A stretch of DNA of 64,000 nt from Competibacter sp963695105 (GCA_963695105.1 CAVOGC010000054.1:3588-67587), one strand, 5' to 3'; counted from the stretch's first letter, positions 33,322 to 42,759 are shown. Program-made: numbers and translations. Notes: generated from the letters alone by a model not told the origin.

Positions 33322-34683
33322 TCACCCGCGCGCCGGTCGGCGGCGAGAGATCCGCCTCAAATCCGTTGCTTGGTGTTCTTCTGCGACTTGCCGCTGGATT
33401 CGGCGGGAACGGTGGCGATCTTGGCTGCCGGCTTGACCGACTTGACCGACTTGACCGACTTGACTGGCTTGACTGGCTTGACTGGCTTGACTGGCTTGAC
33501 TGGCTTGACTGAGCTTGACCACAACGGCGGTCGACGGCTTTTTGCCCGGATTCCCCCGTGCCGCTTTACCGGATACCGGTTTGGCCACCGCTGCTTTCGC
33601 GACCGGTTTCGTCTTGGCGGCTTGCATCCTGGCGGCAGTGGCTTTGGTTTTGGATGCCGCTACCCCGCTCTTGGCAACCGCACGCCCTCGCTTGCTTGCC
33701 AGCGCTGGCCGAACCAAGACCATGCGGGCTGCCGTCGGCGTGATGACCGGCATATGTCGGACCATGACCGGCGTCGGCTCAACCTGCATGGGCGACGGCG
33801 CCAAGCCATACCGGGCAAACCCGTAATCGAGCAGGTTGCGGGCATCCTGCCATAGCGTGCCACTGTTGGGGCTATTGAGAATCGTCACGATCAGCCGGAT
33901 GCCTCCCCGATCCACCTCACCGACAAAACAGCGCCGGGCTTTAAGGGTAAAACCGGTTTTGCCGCCGCGCGCGCCCTCGTAAGACGCTAGCAAGCGGTTG
34001 GTATTGCGTACCGGAACCATCCGCCAGTCACCGTACGGGCCGGACCCCGATTCAATGCGCAAAGCGGCGGTGCGGGTACGTACGATGTCCGCAAACAGCG
34101 GATAGTGCATCGCCCAGCGGAAAACCAAAGCCAAGTCGTATGCGGTAGTGTAATGATCGTCGTCGGGCAAGCCGTGCGGGTTCGTGAAATGACTATTCCG
34201 CGCCCCGATCTGCCAGGCCTTGGCATTCATCAACCCGGCAAACTGGTAGACCGAACCACCCACCGCTTCGGCCAGGGTCTCGGCGGCGTCATTGCCAGAT
34301 TTCAGCAACAACCCATACATCAGATCCTGCGTCGTGACCACTTCGCCAGCCCGCAGGCCAATGCGACTCGGCGGGACGCTGGCGGCCTGTGCACTAACGG
34401 GCAATCGCGCATTCGGATCGAGTCGATCCAACACCACCAGCGCGGTCAACACCTTGGTGGTGCTGGCTGGCGGCAGCCGCAAGTGCGGCTCCTTGGCGAA
34501 CAGAATTTCACCGGTCACGGGGTTCATCAGCACCGCCGCGCGAGCGGACACTTCGGGCGCTGGCGAAAAGAACGGGGCCTGCTGCGCCGACAACGGCCCC
34601 GCCGCCATCCACAACGCGGCGCCCAGTATCCAGAAACGAGGCTGCCAAGCCCGCAACGCGCTGAAGGCTAATTTTAAAAACAT
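33322..34683 (-). CDS. D-alanyl-D-alanine carboxypeptidase (PBP5/6-like), tail frame-changed
   Basis: This periplasmic S11 peptidase trims peptidoglycan stem peptides. It has a signal peptide (about 1-33) and the penicillin-binding motifs S74-T-T-K, S129-G-N and K242-T-G. After about residue 330 there is a long Ala/Lys-rich tail. The read frame then enters nine 9-base repeats as SQA/GQV and ends in an Arg-rich stretch. Skipping one base (T33510) gives VKP/VKS repeats and a Lys-rich end KSQKNTKQRI with stop at 33357, which fits the tail better, so a frameshift is likely. The typical PBP5 C-terminal membrane helix is not seen. GGAG lies eight bases before ATG 34683. Confidence 0.88.
   Translation of the reverse strand: MFLKLAFSALRAWQPRFWILGAALWMAAGPLSAQQAPFFSPAPEVSARAAVLMNPVTGEILFAKEPHLRLPPASTTKVLTALVVLDRLDPNARLPVSAQAASVPPSRIGLRAGEVVTTQDLMYGLLLKSGNDAAETLAEAVGGSVYQFAGLMNAKAWQIGARNSHFTNPHGLPDDDHYTTAYDLALVFRWAMHYPLFADIVRTRTAALRIESGSGPYGDWRMVPVRNTNRLLASYEGARGGKTGFTLKARRCFVGEVDRGGIRLIVTILNSPNSGTLWQDARNLLDYGFARYGLAPSPMQVEPTPVMVRHMPVITPTAARMVLVRPALASKRGRAVAKSGVAASKTKATAARMQAAKTKPVAKAAVAKPVSGKAARGNPGKKPSTAVVVKLSQASQASQASQASQASQVGQVGQVGQAGSQDRHRSRRIQRQVAEEHQATDLRRISRRRPARG
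33429..33509. repeat. Nine 9-base tandem repeats in the carboxypeptidase tail
   Basis: On the minus strand the unit is GTCAAGCCA (five copies), then GTCAAGTCG (three) and GTCAAGCCG (one). Unit length is a multiple of three, so copy-number change keeps frame. The encoded peptide is VKP/VKS in one frame and SQA/GQV in the frame currently joined to the upstream gene. Confidence 0.95.
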
Positions 34684-34907
34684 GCGGTTAACTCCATTGC
34701 TATTTTTCGTTTGGGCCGGGCCGCCCAAGGGTCTCAGCGGCAAAACCTCTATCACCAGGCTCGCGTTCAGCAGCACTTTGCATATTCTGGGCAATAATCG
34801 GGCAACCGGCTAGAGCTAGGGTTGAAATCCTCGGCGGGGCCAGGCGTGGCCGGCCACTGAACCGCAAAACGAACCGCTGTCGCCGCTACCCGGAAGGCGC
34901 TCCGGTT

Positions 34908-35663
34908 TTATATCGCTGACTGGGATCGGGCAAACAACACATCCCAAACTTCATGACCCAAGCGCCGACCACGCCGTTCGAATCGAGTTAAAGGTCGGCT
35001 CGCCGGGCGCGGAGCAAATCCGTCGCCATTCACCACATTCACCAATTCAGGAGCGGCGCGCAGCACGTTCAGGATCGAACGGGCATAATCCTCGCAATCA
35101 GTGGCCACATGCAGTTGCCCGGCCCACTTTAGCTTAGGAACCAGCAGCGCAACGAACGGCGGCTGAAGCAGGCGACGCTTGTGGTGCCGCGCCTTGGGCC
35201 ATGGGTCGGGAAAGAGAATCTGAATACACTCCAGGCTTTCGTCCGGCAATTGCCGCAACACTTCGACGGCATCGGCGCACATGATCCGAAGATTGCTCAG
35301 GTCCAGCGCCTCGGCGCGCAGCAGTGTGTGCCCGACACCCGGACGATGGACCTCAACTCCCAGATAATCCATCTCGGGATGGGCCATCGCCGTGGCAACC
35401 AGGGACTCGCCATCGCCGAAACCGATTTCCAACACCAACGGCGCGCGACGGCCGAACAGCCATTCCGGTTCCAGCGTCGCCACGCCAGCGTCAACCCCGA
35501 ACCGCGTCCAGCATTCCGCCAGCGCCCGCCGCTGGGCGCGCGTCATCCGGCCCTCGCGCCGGACAAAACTGCGGATTCGCCGCGGCACACTGCTGGCGGT
35601 ATTCAAATCACCCACGGTGGGGAGGTTCGACGAAAAAAACTTCGTGGTATCGTCAGAATTCAT
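34908..35663 (-). CDS. trmB: tRNA (guanine-N7-)-methyltransferase TrmB
   Basis: TrmB methylates G46 of tRNA using SAM. Its 251 residues include the SAM motif VLEIGFGDGESLV at about 76-88, the LFPDPWPKARHHKRRL motif that binds tRNA, and TRFERRGRRLGHEVWD at the C-terminus. The N-terminal about 40 residues are variable. ATG 35663 is the first start in frame. Confidence 0.95.
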   Translation of the reverse strand: MNSDDTTKFFSSNLPTVGDLNTASSVPRRIRSFVRREGRMTRAQRRALAECWTRFGVDAGVATLEPEWLFGRRAPLVLEIGFGDGESLVATAMAHPEMDYLGVEVHRPGVGHTLLRAEALDLSNLRIMCADAVEVLRQLPDESLECIQILFPDPWPKARHHKRRLLQPPFVALLVPKLKWAGQLHVATDCEDYARSILNVLRAAPELVNVVNGDGFAPRPASRPLTRFERRGRRLGHEVWDVLFARSQSAI

Positions 35664-35773
35664 TAGGCTTTCGATTCACACCGCGGCGATATTCGGAATC
35701 ATTAATCACGAAAGCGACCAGCCATCTAAAAGACCACCTCGTCAAGCCGCCACATAAAATATAGTAAAAATCA

Positions 35774-35803
35774 TTGCAGTCATAAAAAAAAATGCTCTAC
35801 AAT
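35774..35803 (+). promoter_or_regulatory. Candidate sigma-70 promoter of the H-NS-like gene
   Basis: TTGCAG (35774-35779) and TACAAT (35798-35803) are 18 bases apart in a locally A-rich stretch, about 60 bases before the ATG. Confidence 0.5.
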
Positions 35804-35864
35804 AATCGCATGGTCCGATCAAGGACTCCTCACAGCAAACATTGATAACGGCAAACGAGAAACC

Positions 35865-36185
35865 ATGAGCGACAATATCGAAGACCTCATCCATTCCTAT
35901 TCCGTCGAGCAACTAAAGCAGTTGATCCAGACAGCCGAGGATGCCATCGCACAAAAAAAGGCCGGTGAAATCGAGGCTCTTCGCGACCAAATGTTCAAAA
36001 TGGCCGATCAATACGATATGACGCCGGAAGAGGTGATTAACTATTCGGGCCGCCGGAAGAGAGCGCCTGGCAAACCCAAATACCGCAATCCCCACAACCC
36101 CGAGCAAACCTGGACTGGACGTGGCAAAAGGCCAGGCTGGCTGAAACAGGCGGATGACATCGAAGCTTTCCGAATCCCTGAATAG
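35865..36185 (+). CDS. H-NS family DNA-binding protein
   Basis: This 106-residue nucleoid protein has an N-terminal coiled-coil oligomerisation region (about 1-50; SVEQLKQLIQTAEDAIAQKK). The C-terminal H-NS DNA-binding motif is KYRNPHNPEQTWTGRGKRPG near residues 72-91, with the core TWTGRGKRPGWL. It resembles the short H-NS-like proteins of beta- and gammaproteobacteria more than E. coli H-NS. Probably a silencer of AT-rich DNA; targets unknown. Strong A-rich promoter upstream. Confidence 0.92.
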   Translation: MSDNIEDLIHSYSVEQLKQLIQTAEDAIAQKKAGEIEALRDQMFKMADQYDMTPEEVINYSGRRKRAPGKPKYRNPHNPEQTWTGRGKRPGWLKQADDIEAFRIPE

Positions 36186-36310
36186 ATTTTGCAGATAAAG
36201 TCCGCCGAGAGGGCGGGCTTTATCCATCTTGCAAGCCGTATACTTTATCTCTATGATTTTCAAATCACCAGCCTGATTGGTTGCGATCAGGAAAAGCACG
36301 AGATCATGCG

Positions 36311-36384
36311 GCGGGTGTAGTTCAATGGTAGAACCTCAGCTTCCCAAGCTGATGGCGTGGGTTCGATTCCCATCACCCGCTCCA
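36311..36384 (+). tRNA. tRNA-Gly (anticodon CCC)
   Basis: The cloverleaf is complete. The acceptor stem is GCGGGTG with CACCCGC, the D arm GTTC..GAAC, the anticodon stem TCAGC with GCTGA and the loop TTCCCAA (anticodon CCC). The T arm is GTGGG with CCCAT, the discriminator is T and the CCA end is encoded. Confidence 0.97.
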
Positions 36385-36525
36385 GAATTCCAGGGTTTCG
36401 CCGCAGCGCGTAACCCTTTGTCTTAATAAAGAAAGCTCCCGCGAACACTCCTCGCGGCAATGCCTCAAAACCGGCCTCGACCAGTTGCCGACGGCGTCTG
36501 ACCATCCCACGGGAGAACACCCGCC

Positions 36526-37329
36526 ATGATTCACGTCGCGATCGCCGGCGCCACCGGCCGCATGGGGCGACAGTTGCTTGACGCATGCGGCCGGGTCGAA
36601 GGCATTCGCTGCTCCGTGGCTTCCGAGCACCCCGATAGCCCATTTATCGGCGCGGACGCCGGCGAAGTCGCCGGCATCGGCCGGTTGGGCGTCCCCATCA
36701 CCGCCGAACTGGCGTCACTGACCGACCGCTTCGATCTGCTGATCGATTTTACCCGGCCGGCAGCGACCATCGCTCATCTTGCACTGTGCCGATCCGCGGG
36801 CAAGGCGATGGTAATCGGCACCACCGGTCTGTCGGTGGAACAAAAGGCGGAAATTGCCGCTGGCGCGGCACAAATCCCCATCGTGTTCGCCCCCAACATG
36901 AGCGTTGGAGTCAACCTCTGCTTCAAACTGCTGGAACTGGCGGCACGGACCCTGGGCGACAGCGTCGACATTGAGATTCTCGAAGCCCACCACCGCCACA
37001 AGGCGGACGCCCCCTCCGGCACGGCGCTGGCGATGGGGCAGGTGATCGCCGGGGTGCTCGGCCGCGATCTGGCGCAATGCGCGGTGTACGGCCACGAAGG
37101 CGTCACCGGCGAGCGCGACCGCAACACCATCGGCTTCGCCACCCTCCGCGCCGGCGACATCGTCGGCGACCATACCGTCTTGTTCGCCGACGACGGCGAA
37201 CGCATCGAAATCACCCACCGCGCCTCCAGCCGGATGACGTTCGCCAAGGGTGCGGCGCGCGCGGCCACCTGGCTGGCAAACCGCGCCCCCGGCCTGTACG
37301 ACATGCGAGACGTGCTCGGCCTGCGCTGA
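36526..37329 (+). CDS. dapB: 4-hydroxy-tetrahydrodipicolinate reductase DapB
   Basis: This enzyme of the lysine/diaminopimelate pathway reduces tetrahydrodipicolinate precursors with NAD(P)H. Its 267 residues have the dinucleotide motif AGATGRMGRQLL at about 7-18, the catalytic EAHHRHKADAPSGTAL, and APNMSVGVNL. It begins the dapB-carA-carB-greA order common in Gammaproteobacteria. Confidence 0.97.
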   Translation: MIHVAIAGATGRMGRQLLDACGRVEGIRCSVASEHPDSPFIGADAGEVAGIGRLGVPITAELASLTDRFDLLIDFTRPAATIAHLALCRSAGKAMVIGTTGLSVEQKAEIAAGAAQIPIVFAPNMSVGVNLCFKLLELAARTLGDSVDIEILEAHHRHKADAPSGTALAMGQVIAGVLGRDLAQCAVYGHEGVTGERDRNTIGFATLRAGDIVGDHTVLFADDGERIEITHRASSRMTFAKGAARAATWLANRAPGLYDMRDVLGLR

Positions 37330-37471
37330 ACACCGCCCGCCGGCAGCGCTCTCTAGAGCCGCGCGGCATGATTTGCTAAACTCCGCGCCATCTAGCCATG
37401 CCTTTTTGCATTGCATCCTGGGAGCGGCCCGCGCGCCGCTCCCTTTCTGTGTGCCCATTCTGGAGGCTCCC

Positions 37472-38611
37472 TTGAGGAAACCCGCGCTTCTGGCCTTGGA
37501 AGACGGCAGCCTGTTCCAGGGCGAATCCATCGGCGCCGATGGCCACGCCCAAGGCGAAGTTGTTTTCAATACCTCGATCACCGGCTATCAGGAAATTTTG
37601 ACCGATCCCTCCTACTGCCGACAGATCGTGACCCTGACTTATCCCCATATCGGCAATGTCGGCACCAACAGCGGCGACGAGGAAGCGAGCCAAATCCACG
37701 CCAGCGGCCTGGTGGTGCGGGATTGTCCGCGCATCACCAGCAACTGGCGCAATCAACAACCGCTGGAAAGCTACTTGCGCGAACGCAACGTGGTCGCCAT
37801 CGCCGGCATTGACACCCGCCGGCTGACCCGTCTGTTGCGGGAAAAGGGCGCACAAAACGGCTGTCTAGTCGCGGGCGATTCCCCCGATGCGGACCTGGCT
37901 CTGCGCCTGGCTCGCGAGTTCCCCGGGTTGAAGGGCATGGACCTGGCCCAAGTGGTCAGCGCCGCCGCGCCCTACGAATGGCGAGAGGGCGGCTGGCGGC
38001 TGGCCGACAACGGTTTCCCAACCGTGTATGCCACCCGCCACCACATCGTCGCCTACGATTACGGCGTCAAGCGCAACATCCTGCGAATGCTGGCCGACCG
38101 GGACTGCCGGATCACCGTCGTGCCGGCGCGGATGCCAGCCACCGAGGTCATGCGCTTGAATCCCGCCGGCGTGTTCCTGTCCAACGGACCCGGCGACCCC
38201 GAACCATGCGCTTACGCCATCGCCGCCATCCGCGAACTGCTGGACGCCGGGGTTCCACTGTTCGGAATCTGCCTCGGCCATCAATTATTGGGACTGGCCA
38301 GCGGCGCGCGCACCGTCAAGATGAAGTTCGGCCACCATGGCGGCAATCATCCAGTGCTGGATCTCGACAGTGGCCGGGTGATGATCAGTAGCCAGAACCA
38401 CGGCTTTGCGGTGGATGAGGCCACGCTGCCGGCCAACTTGCGCGCGACTCACCGCTCGCTGTTCGACGGCTCGCTACAAGGTCTCGCCCGCACCGATCGA
38501 CCAGCCTTCAGCTTCCAGGGTCACCCGGAAGCCAGCCCCGGCCCGCACGACGTGGCGCCGCTGTTCGACCGGTTCATCGATCTGATGGCGGCAAGCCGGC
38601 CCGGCGCATGA
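37472..38611 (+). CDS. carA: Carbamoyl-phosphate synthase small subunit CarA
   Basis: CarA is the glutaminase subunit that supplies ammonia to CarB for arginine and pyrimidine synthesis. From a TTG at 37472 (GGAGG at 37462-37466) it has 379 residues. The class I glutamine amidotransferase nucleophile lies in FGICLGHQLLG, and the His/Glu pair in FQGHPEASPGP. The frame is open upstream to 37250 but that part overlaps dapB and is not family-like. A repeat-rich spacer separates it from carB. Confidence 0.95.
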   Translation: MRKPALLALEDGSLFQGESIGADGHAQGEVVFNTSITGYQEILTDPSYCRQIVTLTYPHIGNVGTNSGDEEASQIHASGLVVRDCPRITSNWRNQQPLESYLRERNVVAIAGIDTRRLTRLLREKGAQNGCLVAGDSPDADLALRLAREFPGLKGMDLAQVVSAAAPYEWREGGWRLADNGFPTVYATRHHIVAYDYGVKRNILRMLADRDCRITVVPARMPATEVMRLNPAGVFLSNGPGDPEPCAYAIAAIRELLDAGVPLFGICLGHQLLGLASGARTVKMKFGHHGGNHPVLDLDSGRVMISSQNHGFAVDEATLPANLRATHRSLFDGSLQGLARTDRPAFSFQGHPEASPGPHDVAPLFDRFIDLMAASRPGA

Positions 38612-38668
38612 GCCGAAGCGTCGAACGCTCTCCCGCTGCTTGCCCGTGTTCCATTGTCCGCGTCCGAC

Positions 38669-38710
38669 ACACGGCACACGGCACACGGCACACGGCACAC
38701 GGCACACGGC
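38669..38710. repeat. Short tandem heptamer repeat (ACACGGC) in the carA-carB spacer
   Basis: Six perfect, contiguous copies of ACACGGC are followed by a decayed GACACGGC. They lie in the non-coding spacer between carA and carB. Confidence 0.95.
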
Positions 38711-38729
38711 GACACGGCGCCCCCGATAT

Positions 38730-38757
38730 CCGACACCCGACACCCGACACCCGACAC
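38730..38757. repeat. Second short heptamer repeat (CCGACAC) before carB
   Basis: Four perfect copies of CCGACAC end seven bases before the carB start codon. They occupy the place where a Shine-Dalgarno would be expected; only a weak TGAG remains. Confidence 0.95.
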
Positions 38758-38764
38758 CTGAGCC

Positions 38765-41700
38765 ATGCCCAAGCGCACTGATTTGCACAGTATCCTGATT
38801 ATCGGCGCCGGTCCCATCGTGATCGGTCAAGCCTGCGAGTTCGACTACTCGGGCGCCCAAGCCTGCAAGGCGTTGCGGGAGGAAGGCTACCGGGTGATCC
38901 TGGTCAATTCCAACCCCGCCACCATCATGACCGACCCCAACATGGCCGATGCCGTGTACATCGAGCCGATTCATTGGCGGACGGTCAGCCACATCATCGC
39001 CCGCGAACGTCCGGACGCCCTGCTGCCGACCATGGGCGGCCAGACCGCATTGAACTGCGCGCTGGACCTGGTCCGCCACGGCGTGTTGGAACAGCACGGC
39101 GTGGAAATGATTGGCGCCTCGCCCGACGCCATCGACATGGCCGAGGACCGCGAGCGCTTCCGCCAGGCCATGAACGAGATCGGGCTGGCCACGCCGCGCT
39201 CGGTGATCGCCCACACGCTGGAGGAGGCCCTGGCCCAGCATCACCAGATCGGTTTCCCGACCATCCTTCGCCCGTCGTTTACTCTGGGCGGCAGCGGCGG
39301 CGGCATCGCCTACAACCGTGAGGAACTGGTTGAGATCCTCGAGCGCGGCCTGGATTTGTCGCCCACCAGCGAGGTGTTGCTGGAAGAATCGGTGCTGGGC
39401 TGGAAGGAATATGAGATGGAGGTGGTCCGCGACCGAGCCGACAACTGCATCATCGTATGCTCGATCGAGAATCTCGACCCGATGGGTGTGCATACCGGCG
39501 ATTCCATCACTGTCGCGCCAGCGCAAACTCTCACCGACAAGGAATACCAGATCATGCGCGACGCCTCGCTGGCGGTGCTGCGCAAGATCGGCGTCGACAC
39601 CGGCGGCTCCAATGTCCAGTTCGCCATCAATCCGTTGAACGGACAGATGGTCATCATCGAAATGAACCCGCGCGTCTCCCGCTCCTCGGCGCTGGCCTCC
39701 AAGGCCACCGGCTTTCCAATCGCCAAGGTCGCGGCCAAGCTGGCGGTCGGCTACACCCTGGACGAACTCAAGAACGAGATCACCGGTGGCCGCACCCCGG
39801 CATCGTTCGAGCCGAGCATTGATTACGTCGTCACCAAGGTACCGCGCTTCAACTTTGAAAAATTTCCGCAAGCCAACCAGCGCTTGACCACCCAGATGAA
39901 ATCGGTCGGCGAAGTGATGGCCATCGGCCGAACCTTCCAGGAATCGATCCACAAGGCGTTGCGCGGACTGGAGATCGGCACCGATGGTTTCAACGAAATC
40001 CTCGACCACCAGCATCCCGACCCGCATGTCGTGCTCAAACACGAGCTGGGCATGCCCGGCCCGCAGCGGCTGTGGTTTGTCGCCGAAGCCTTCCGGCTGG
40101 GATACTCGATGGAAGCGCTGCACGAACTCACTTGGATCGACCCCTGGTTCCTGGCGCAGATTGAAGAACTGGTTCAGATCACCGGCGAGGTGCGCGCCCT
40201 GGGAGCAGCGGCCTTGCAGAACCGGGAGCGGCTATATTTTCTCAAGCGCAAGGGCTTCTCCGACAGCCGGCTGGCGACTTTGGCCGGCGTCACCGAAACC
40301 CTGGTCCGCCAACGGCGCAACGAATTCGATATCCACCCGGTCTACAAGCGGGTCGATTCCTGTGCCGCCGAATTCGCCACCAGCACCGCCTATCTGTATT
40401 CCACCTATGAGGAAGAGTGCGAGGCCGAACCGACCGACCGCGCCAAAATCATGGTGTTGGGCGGCGGCCCCAACCGCATCGGTCAGGGTATCGAGTTCGA
40501 CTACTGCTGTGTCCACGCCGCCCTCGCCCTGCGCGAGGATGGCTACGAAACCATCATGGTCAACTGCAACCCGGAGACGGTGTCCACCGACTTCGATACG
40601 TCCGACCGGTTGTATTTCGAACCGCTGACCCTGGAAGACGTGCTCGAAATCGTCCGCAAGGAGCAGCCCAAGGGGGTGATCGTCCAGTACGGTGGCCAGA
40701 CGCCGCTCAAGCTGGCCCGGCCGCTGGAAGCCAACGGCGTGCCGATCATCGGCACCACCCCGGACGCTATCGACCGCGCCGAGGACCGCCAGCGCTTCCA
40801 ACAAATGATCGCCCAGCTCGGCTTGCTGCAACCGCCCAATCGCACCGCCCGCGAGCCCGAGGAAGCGGTGCGGCTGGCCCAGGAAATCGGCTACCCGCTG
40901 GTGGTGCGCCCTTCCTATGTGCTGGGCGGCCGGGCCATGGAAATCGTCCACCAGGAAGAGGACCTGCGTCGCTACATGACCGACGCCATGCGGGTTTCCA
41001 ACGATTCGCCCGTGCTGTTGGACTGCTTTCTAAACAACGCCGTTGAGGTGGACGTGGACGCGCTCAGCGACGGGCGCGAAGTCCTCATCGGCGGCATCAT
41101 GGAGCACATCGAGGAAGCCGGCGTGCATTCCGGTGATTCCGCCTGCTCGCTGCCGCCTTTTTCCCTCAGTCCGACAATTCAGGATCGGCTGCGCGAACAG
41201 GTGCGGGCAATGGCGCTGGAACTGGGCGTGGTCGGACTGATGAACACCCAGTTTGCCATTCAGGGCGACGATATCTACGTACTGGAAGTCAACCCGCGCG
41301 CTTCCCGCACCGTGCCTTATGTTTCCAAAGCCACCGGTCGGCCGCTGGCCAAAATCGCCGCCCGCTGCATGGTCGGACGCGGGCTGGCCGAGCAGGGGGT
41401 ATCCGGCGAAGTGATTCCCGCCTATTATTGCGTGAAGGAAGCCGTATTCCCCTTCGTCAAATTCCCCGGCGTCGATCCCCTGCTGGGGCCGGAAATGAAA
41501 TCCACCGGTGAAGTCATGGGCGTCGGGCGCACCTTCGGCGAGGCATTCGCCAAAGCCCAACTCGGCGCGGGCGACCAGTTGCCGCGCGGCGGGCAAGCCT
41601 TCATCAGCGTGCGCGATGCCGACAAACCCAAGGCGATTGAAGTCGCCCGCGACCTGCAAAGGCTCGGCTTCAAGCTGGTCGCCACCAAGGGAACCGCAGC

Positions 41701-41989
41701 GGCCTTGTGCGCCATCGGCCTCGCCTGCGAAACCGTCCATAAGGTGGGGGAAGGCCGGCCGCACGTCGTGGACCTGATCAAGAACGATCAGATCAATCTC
41801 ATCGTCAACACGACGGAAGGCAAGCAGGCGATTGCCGATTCGTACTCCATTCGTCGCGAGGCTCTGATGCACAAAGTCAGCTACACCACCACTATCGCCG
41901 CCGCGCGGGCCACCTGCCAGGCCTTGCGCGAACTCGACAACGGGAGCGTGAACTGCCTCCAGGATCTGCACCGGGAACTGCGCGCATGA
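38765..41989 (+). CDS. carB: Carbamoyl-phosphate synthase large subunit CarB
   Basis: CarB makes carbamoyl phosphate from bicarbonate, ammonia and two ATP. Its 1,074 residues comprise two homologous ATP-grasp halves (first about 1-550, with RPSFTLGGSGGGIAYN; second about 555-935, with VRPSYVLGGRAMEIVH). An oligomerisation region lies between them, and the C-terminal MGS-like allosteric domain spans about 940-1074. It follows carA after a 153-base repeat-rich spacer and overlaps greA by four bases. Confidence 0.98.
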   Translation: MPKRTDLHSILIIGAGPIVIGQACEFDYSGAQACKALREEGYRVILVNSNPATIMTDPNMADAVYIEPIHWRTVSHIIARERPDALLPTMGGQTALNCALDLVRHGVLEQHGVEMIGASPDAIDMAEDRERFRQAMNEIGLATPRSVIAHTLEEALAQHHQIGFPTILRPSFTLGGSGGGIAYNREELVEILERGLDLSPTSEVLLEESVLGWKEYEMEVVRDRADNCIIVCSIENLDPMGVHTGDSITVAPAQTLTDKEYQIMRDASLAVLRKIGVDTGGSNVQFAINPLNGQMVIIEMNPRVSRSSALASKATGFPIAKVAAKLAVGYTLDELKNEITGGRTPASFEPSIDYVVTKVPRFNFEKFPQANQRLTTQMKSVGEVMAIGRTFQESIHKALRGLEIGTDGFNEILDHQHPDPHVVLKHELGMPGPQRLWFVAEAFRLGYSMEALHELTWIDPWFLAQIEELVQITGEVRALGAAALQNRERLYFLKRKGFSDSRLATLAGVTETLVRQRRNEFDIHPVYKRVDSCAAEFATSTAYLYSTYEEECEAEPTDRAKIMVLGGGPNRIGQGIEFDYCCVHAALALREDGYETIMVNCNPETVSTDFDTSDRLYFEPLTLEDVLEIVRKEQPKGVIVQYGGQTPLKLARPLEANGVPIIGTTPDAIDRAEDRQRFQQMIAQLGLLQPPNRTAREPEEAVRLAQEIGYPLVVRPSYVLGGRAMEIVHQEEDLRRYMTDAMRVSNDSPVLLDCFLNNAVEVDVDALSDGREVLIGGIMEHIEEAGVHSGDSACSLPPFSLSPTIQDRLREQVRAMALELGVVGLMNTQFAIQGDDIYVLEVNPRASRTVPYVSKATGRPLAKIAARCMVGRGLAEQGVSGEVIPAYYCVKEAVFPFVKFPGVDPLLGPEMKSTGEVMGVGRTFGEAFAKAQLGAGDQLPRGGQAFISVRDADKPKAIEVARDLQRLGFKLVATKGTAAALCAIGLACETVHKVGEGRPHVVDLIKNDQINLIVNTTEGKQAIADSYSIRREALMHKVSYTTTIAAARATCQALRELDNGSVNCLQDLHRELRA

Positions 41990-42465
41990 CCAACAGGGTA
42001 CCGATGACCACCACTGGCGCTGAAAAACTGCGCGCGGAACTGCTCCAACTGAAAACGGTGGCGCGGCCGCGGATTATCGCCGCCATCGCCGAGGCCCGCG
42101 CCCACGGCGACCTGAAGGAAAACGCCGAATACCATGCCGCTCGCGAGCAACAAAGCTTCACGGAGGGTCGCATCGCCGAAATCGAGACGAAGCTGGCCTA
42201 TGCCCAGATCATCGACGTAACCGCGCTACCGCCCTCGGACAAGGTGGTGTTCGCCTCCACCGTACTGCTGGCCGAGGAGGAAAGCGAGGAAGAAAACCGC
42301 TATCAGATCGTTGGCGAGGACGAGGCGGATATCAAAGAGGGCAAGATTTCATTCAGTTCGCCTATTGCCCGGGCGTTGATCGGCAAATTCGTTGGCGACG
42401 TCGTCGATGTCCAAACGCCCGGTGGTCTGAGAACCTATGAAATCGTTGACGTACAATACGTCTGA
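41986..42465 (+). CDS. greA: Transcription elongation factor GreA
   Basis: GreA stimulates transcript cleavage by backtracked RNA polymerase. Its 159 residues have the N-terminal coiled-coil hairpin with the acidic tip ARAHGDLKENAEYHAAREQQ (about 36-55) and the FKBP-like C-terminal domain ending SFSSPIARALIGK. The start overlaps carB (ATGA); a second ATG lies six codons in. Confidence 0.97.
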   Translation: MTNRVPMTTTGAEKLRAELLQLKTVARPRIIAAIAEARAHGDLKENAEYHAAREQQSFTEGRIAEIETKLAYAQIIDVTALPPSDKVVFASTVLLAEEESEEENRYQIVGEDEADIKEGKISFSSPIARALIGKFVGDVVDVQTPGGLRTYEIVDVQYV

Positions 42466-42587
42466 GTCGAAACCGCGATGCATGGCGTCATCCTCGCCGC
42501 ATTCCTGTTACCGGCGAACCGAGGCGCGGATGAAGCAAACGCTTGTCAGAAGAAGGTCAGATGTTTACAATCTCGATCCCGTTTAAC

Positions 42588-42662
42588 GGGCGATTAGCTC
42601 AGTGGGAGAGCACTACCTTCACACGGTAGGGGTCGCTGGTTCGAGCCCAGCATCGCCCACCA
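42588..42662 (+). tRNA. tRNA-Val (anticodon CAC)
   Basis: The cloverleaf is complete. The acceptor stem is GGGCGAT with ATCGCCC, the D arm GCTC..GAGC, the anticodon stem CTACC with GGTAG and the loop TTCACAC (anticodon CAC). The T arm is GCTGG with CCAGC, the discriminator is A and CCA is encoded. Confidence 0.98.
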
Positions 42663-42671
42663 CTTCGAGAT

Positions 42672-42703
42672 AAAAAAAGCCGTTCGCTGGAACGGCTTTT
42701 TTG
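42672..42703. terminator. Bidirectional terminator after tRNA-Val
   Basis: The stem AAAAGCCGTTC with GAACGGCTTTT has a GCTG loop and A/T runs on both sides. It serves tRNA-Val on the plus strand and possibly folE2 on the minus strand. Confidence 0.9.
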
Positions 42704-42759
42704 CGTCCTGCCGGAAGCGCATTCGATAGAGCATTCGGCTCAAACCGGCTCCAGATCCC

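Noticed and set aside
37250..37471. Upstream extension of carA
   Set aside because: Overlaps dapB and is not conserved carA sequence; the TTG with GGAGG at 37462 explains the start.
38669..38757. CRISPR array in the carA-carB spacer
   Set aside because: Units are seven bases and directly adjacent without spacers, and no cas genes are near.
38474..40123. 549-codon minus-strand frame antisense to carB
   Set aside because: Antisense shadow; part of it is translated heptamer repeat.
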